Source of the DNA: OCS116 cluster bacterium | GTDB taxonomy: Bacteria; Pseudomonadota; Alphaproteobacteria; Rhizobiales; OSC116 | Reading direction: 5' to 3' | DNA: 6,891 nt | Assembly (NCBI GenBank): GCA_002402005.2 | Contig: NVUS02000061.1 | Coordinates: 1 to 6,891, forward strand | In this document: piece after piece, positions 4,990-6,891 of the stretch | How positions within the stretch are numbered: position 1 is the first letter of the stretch | Layout of the letters: each line of letters opens with the position of its first letter | Notes under the pieces: model-generated | What the model saw: only the letters and a program-made list of their open reading frames with translations | What the model was told of the DNA's origin: nothing | Database searches by the model: none | Made by a program: the position numbers and the translations under genes

Positions 4990-5865
4990 ATGCAAAACCG
5001 ATCTTTGCGCTCGGCATTATATATGCCAGCTTCTAACCAACGGGCTTTGACCAAGGCCGAAGGGTTGCCAGCTGATGCTCTGATTTTGGATTTAGAAGAC
5101 GCCACTGCGGTTGGGCAAAAAAACAATGCCCGGGCTTTGCTGGCCACAAAATTAATCAAAAAACCTTATGGTAAAAAACTGGTCATTGTGCGTATTAATG
5201 CGGCTTGCTCGGATTGGTATGGTGATGATTTACGCATGGCGGTGGCGGTGAAAGCCGATGTGATTTTAGTGCCAAAGCTAGACAATGCGCTAGATGTAAC
5301 TGACATTCTGCACGATATGGAAGCGCTAAATGCGCCCAAAGACATGCAATTGTGGGTGATGATTGAAACCCCGATGGCGCTGATGAATCTCTACGAAATT
5401 GCCGCTTTGGGGCGGGTGTCTCGTTTGGGCGGTTTGGTGCTCGGCACCAATGATTTGGCTAAAGAAATGAATATACCCTTACCAACCGCACAGCAGCCGA
5501 ATCGAATTGGTTTTCATACCTATTTTTCCAACTGTATATTGGCGGCGCGTGCCTATGGTTTGGTGGTATTGGACGGCGTGTTTAATAATTTTAACGATGA
5601 TGCCGGGCTTAAATTTGAGGCGGTGCAGGGCAAGCAGTTGGGCTTTGATGGCAAGACATTAATTCATCCTAAGCAGATTGACATTGCCAATAAGGTTTAT
5701 GCTGCCAGCTCTGATGAGCTTATTTTGGCGCAGAAAATTGTTGATGCCTTTGACCTGCCCAAAAATGCCCAATTGGGCGCGATTACCATTGAGGGTAAAA
5801 TGGTTGAACGATTGCATGCCGACATGGCCAAGGCCATGTTGGACAAAGCTAAATTTTATGAATAA
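4990..5865 (+). CDS. HpcH/HpaI aldolase / CitE-like CoA lyase
   Basis: A 291-residue protein of the citrate lyase beta-subunit-like family, which cleaves or hydrolyses malyl-CoA, citramalyl-CoA and similar 3-hydroxyacyl-CoA thioesters with Mg2+. Seen are the N-terminal RSALYMPASN (7-16), LDLEDA (33-38), the CoA/substrate arginine in VIVRIN (Arg68), the metal-binding glutamate in MIETPMAL (Glu126) and aspartate in LGTNDLAKE (Asp155), and the signature GFDGKTLIHPKQI (218-230). No CitC/D/F/G/X citrate lyase partners are nearby, so a citrate fermentation role is unlikely. The substrate cannot be assigned, and a malyl- or citramalyl-CoA lyase/thioesterase is the best guess. A very strong ribosome binding site (GGGGGGAG) precedes the start. 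It lies 25 nt after bioB and overlaps the next gene by 8 nt. Confidence 0.88.
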   Translation: MQNRSLRSALYMPASNQRALTKAEGLPADALILDLEDATAVGQKNNARALLATKLIKKPYGKKLVIVRINAACSDWYGDDLRMAVAVKADVILVPKLDNALDVTDILHDMEALNAPKDMQLWVMIETPMALMNLYEIAALGRVSRLGGLVLGTNDLAKEMNIPLPTAQQPNRIGFHTYFSNCILAARAYGLVVLDGVFNNFNDDAGLKFEAVQGKQLGFDGKTLIHPKQIDIANKVYAASSDELILAQKIVDAFDLPKNAQLGAITIEGKMVERLHADMAKAMLDKAKFYE

Positions 5866-6334
5866 TGAGATTTTAGTTCGGTTGTTTGAAGCTGCCGACG
5901 CCGATGCTGCTGCGCAGATTTTTTATGATGCCGTGCGTATTGGTGCGGCTGAGTTTTACGATGAAGCACAACGTGCCGCGTGGGCGGTGGATGTGCCAGA
6001 TTCGGATGTTTGGCGTGATCGATTACTAGCGCAACCAACATTCGTAGCCATCTCAAACGCGCAACTTGTCGGCTATATGACCATTGCTGCGGATGGATAT
6101 ATTGATTTGGCCTTCGTGCGGCCAGACAGAATCGGCACTGGTGTTGCCAAGGCTTTATATGATGCGGTAGAGGCCAAGGCGATTGAGTTAGGTGCATCAC
6201 GTCTATATTCAGAGGCTAGTTATTTGGCCAAACAGTTTTTCGAACGCCAAGGTTGGGTGGTGGTGAAGCCGCAGATTATTGAGCGGCACGGCGTTAAACT
6301 TACCAATTTTGTGATGGAAAAGTTGTTGGGTTGA
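5858..6334 (+). CDS. GNAT family N-acetyltransferase, YafP-like
   Basis: A 158-residue acetyl-CoA-dependent acetyltransferase whose layout resembles E. coli YafP. It has an N-terminal helix with the family AAQIFYDAV segment, then FYDEAQRAAWA (33-43), strand WVAI-like TFVAISNAQLVGYM (61-74) and YIDLAFVRPDRIGTGVAKAL (81-100). The last of these contains the pyrophosphate-binding turn, in the degenerate form R-x-G-x-G-V. The C-terminal SEASYLAKQFFERQGW (118-133) is typical of the subfamily. The open frame extends upstream to 5678, inside the citE-like gene, but homology begins at the ATG at 5858. That start overlaps the preceding stop (5863-5865) and implies translational coupling. The acceptor substrate is unknown. 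It ends the probable bioB transcript. Confidence 0.87.
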   Translation: MNNEILVRLFEAADADAAAQIFYDAVRIGAAEFYDEAQRAAWAVDVPDSDVWRDRLLAQPTFVAISNAQLVGYMTIAADGYIDLAFVRPDRIGTGVAKALYDAVEAKAIELGASRLYSEASYLAKQFFERQGWVVVKPQIIERHGVKLTNFVMEKLLG

Positions 6335-6422
6335 GGTTGAAGCGTGACTCGGGATAGGCTGTAGAAAGACAGTTAGCTGGTAGCTGATACTCTGGAAGTT
6401 TGCATTTTTGCTTAGCACTGCT

Positions 6423-6441
6423 TGCGTTCGCTCCGCTCTCT
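6423..6441 (+). repeat. Left 19-nt perfect inverted-repeat core
   Basis: The exact reverse complement of 6656-6674, with 214 nt between. It sits inside a second, local inverted pair, GCTTAGC (6410-6416) and GCTAAGC (6443-6449), that would loop it out. Confidence 0.9.
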
Positions 6442-6512
6442 AGCTAAGCCACTCAGCCGCTGATCGGAAGCCAATTCACCACCCAACTTAACTACATTAC
6501 GCTTAGTGAGCT

Positions 6513-6558
6513 AGAGTTTGGCGAAACTCTGAGTTTAGGTACCCTGCTGCAAACTCAG
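6513..6558. repeat. Two competing hairpins within the element
   Basis: AGAGTTT (6513-6519), loop GGCG and AAACTCT (6524-6530) form a 7-bp hairpin. CTGAGTTT (6529-6536) pairs over 8 bp with AAACTCAG (6551-6558). The segments share 6529-6530, and AAACTC can pair with either GAGTTT copy, so the two stems are alternatives or stack. Confidence 0.6.
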
Positions 6559-6655
6559 CATTTGCTAACTGGTGCCATACTGCCTATCATTGGAAAAGGG
6601 TTCGAAGCCGCTAGGCTGAGACAAGCGCGACTGCGCGTCACCGTTAGGCGTGGCA

Positions 6656-6674
6656 AGAGAGCGGAGCGAACGCA
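6656..6674 (-). repeat. Right 19-nt perfect inverted-repeat core
   Basis: AGAGAGCGGAGCGAACGCA, the reverse complement of 6423-6441. Confidence 0.9.
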
Positions 6675-6688
6675 CGCTAGTGACAGGT

Positions 6689-6714
6689 AAAAAATGCACA
6701 GCCAATGAGGCAGC
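6689..6714 (-). terminator. Possible terminator of the right-edge gene
   Basis: On the minus strand, starting 13 nt after the stop codon, an imperfect stem (6714-6696, GC/GC plus GCC/GGC with an internal loop) is followed by A and six T (6694-6689). The stem is weak. The T-run is also the tip of the right inverted-repeat arm. Confidence 0.35.
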
Positions 6715-6727
6715 AAAGCAATTTATA

Positions 6728-6891
6728 TTAAGTCGCTGCAATCACCTTATTTAAATTCTGGATGCGTTTTTTGTTGCTCGGGTAATCGGCCTGATTTAAG
6801 AATTCTTGTTCGGCTTGAAAAATATCCAATTGTTCGAGCAGTTTAACGCTTTCGGCCAGTATGAAACCGGCTTTTTTGAGTAATTTTATGC
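6728..6891 (-). CDS. 3' end of an unidentified gene (partial)
   Basis: The minus-strand frame is open from the window edge through 53 codons to a TAA at 6730-6728; the start lies outside the window. The piece begins IKLLKKAGFILAESVKLL and contains FQAEQEFL and YPSNKKRIQNLNKVI. It is predicted mostly helical, rich in Lys, Glu, Gln and Leu, and soluble. The amino-acid balance and the uninterrupted frame look like real coding sequence rather than a shadow, and a possible terminator follows. I do not recognise the family and assign no function. It is convergent with the bioB-citE-GNAT transcript across the inverted-repeat element. Confidence 0.65.
   Translation of the reverse strand, partial: IKLLKKAGFILAESVKLLEQLDIFQAEQEFLNQADYPSNKKRIQNLNKVIAAT

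Larger units (their letters stand above)
6401..6698. repeat. ~298-nt element bounded by imperfect inverted repeats
   Basis: The left arm (6401-6441) and the reverse complement of the right arm (6656-6698) align over about 41/43 nt. The tips TGCATTTTT match perfectly (6401-6409; 6690-6698), as does a 19-nt inner core (6423-6441 against AGAGAGCGGAGCGAACGCA, 6656-6674). The interior has no open frame I would call a gene but is rich in short hairpins. No target-site duplication is evident next to the tips. It fills the gap between the GNAT gene and a convergent gene (6335-6727), for which this element is the main content. A MITE-like or other dispersed structured repeat is the likeliest nature. 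Confidence 0.65.

Noticed and set aside
5678..5857. N-terminal extension of the GNAT open frame
   Set aside because: These 60 codons lie entirely within the CitE-like gene in another frame, and GNAT homology begins at the ATG at 5858.
6598..6612. tRNA T-arm-like GGGTTCGAAGCC
   Set aside because: The flanking bases do not form a 5-bp T-stem, and no anticodon or acceptor stem could be found around it.
6581..6649. Integron attC-like site (GTTAGGC at 6643-6649 with a GCCTATC upstream)
   Set aside because: The upstream core deviates from RYYYAAC, the expected L'/L'' complementarity is absent, and no integrase or cassette is present.

Overview
The window looks like a compact chromosomal segment of moderate GC from a proteobacterium, most probably an alphaproteobacterium. 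I judge this from the type of aspartate-semialdehyde dehydrogenase (NPNCST and VPVFIGHSE motifs) and of pyridoxal kinase, and from the CitE-like and MerR proteins. This is recalled family resemblance, not a search result. There are no phage, plasmid, transposase or CRISPR genes.

Layout, left to right. (1) A roughly 300-nt upstream region leads into asd on the plus strand. It holds an unlisted 21-codon ORF (134-199) with six consecutive threonine codons, which looks like the leader peptide of an attenuator in front of this aspartate-family gene. (2) A thiopurine/metalloid methyltransferase gene (tpm, minus strand) overlaps the end of asd tail to tail. It is transcribed divergently from a MerR-family regulator. 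Between the two lies a textbook MerR-type promoter facing tpm: TTGACC, a 19-nt spacer carrying a dyad, then TATAAT. (3) Two small membrane proteins of the DUF2892/YgaP-membrane-domain type lie in tandem behind a perfect 22-nt palindrome that overlaps their putative promoter. The second copy has lost one of two cysteines and a proline. (4) A pyridoxal kinase gene (minus strand), about 40 residues shorter than usual, overlaps the second DUF2892 gene tail to tail. It is divergent from bioB. (5) bioB, a CitE-like lyase gene and a YafP-like GNAT acetyltransferase gene form a probable operon, the last two overlapping by 8 nt. (6) About 390 nt without a gene follows, containing a ~298-nt element bounded by ~41/43-nt imperfect inverted repeats with a perfect 19-nt core. 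(7) The last 164 nt are the 3' end of an unidentified minus-strand gene that runs off the window.

The parts form several small independent units: amino-acid supply with a possible Thr-sensing leader, a regulator/methyltransferase detoxification pair, a membrane-protein pair under probable repressor control, and cofactor genes (biotin; vitamin B6). The observations most worth pursuing are the Thr-codon leader upstream of asd, the MerR-controlled tpm promoter, and the inverted-repeat element near the right end.
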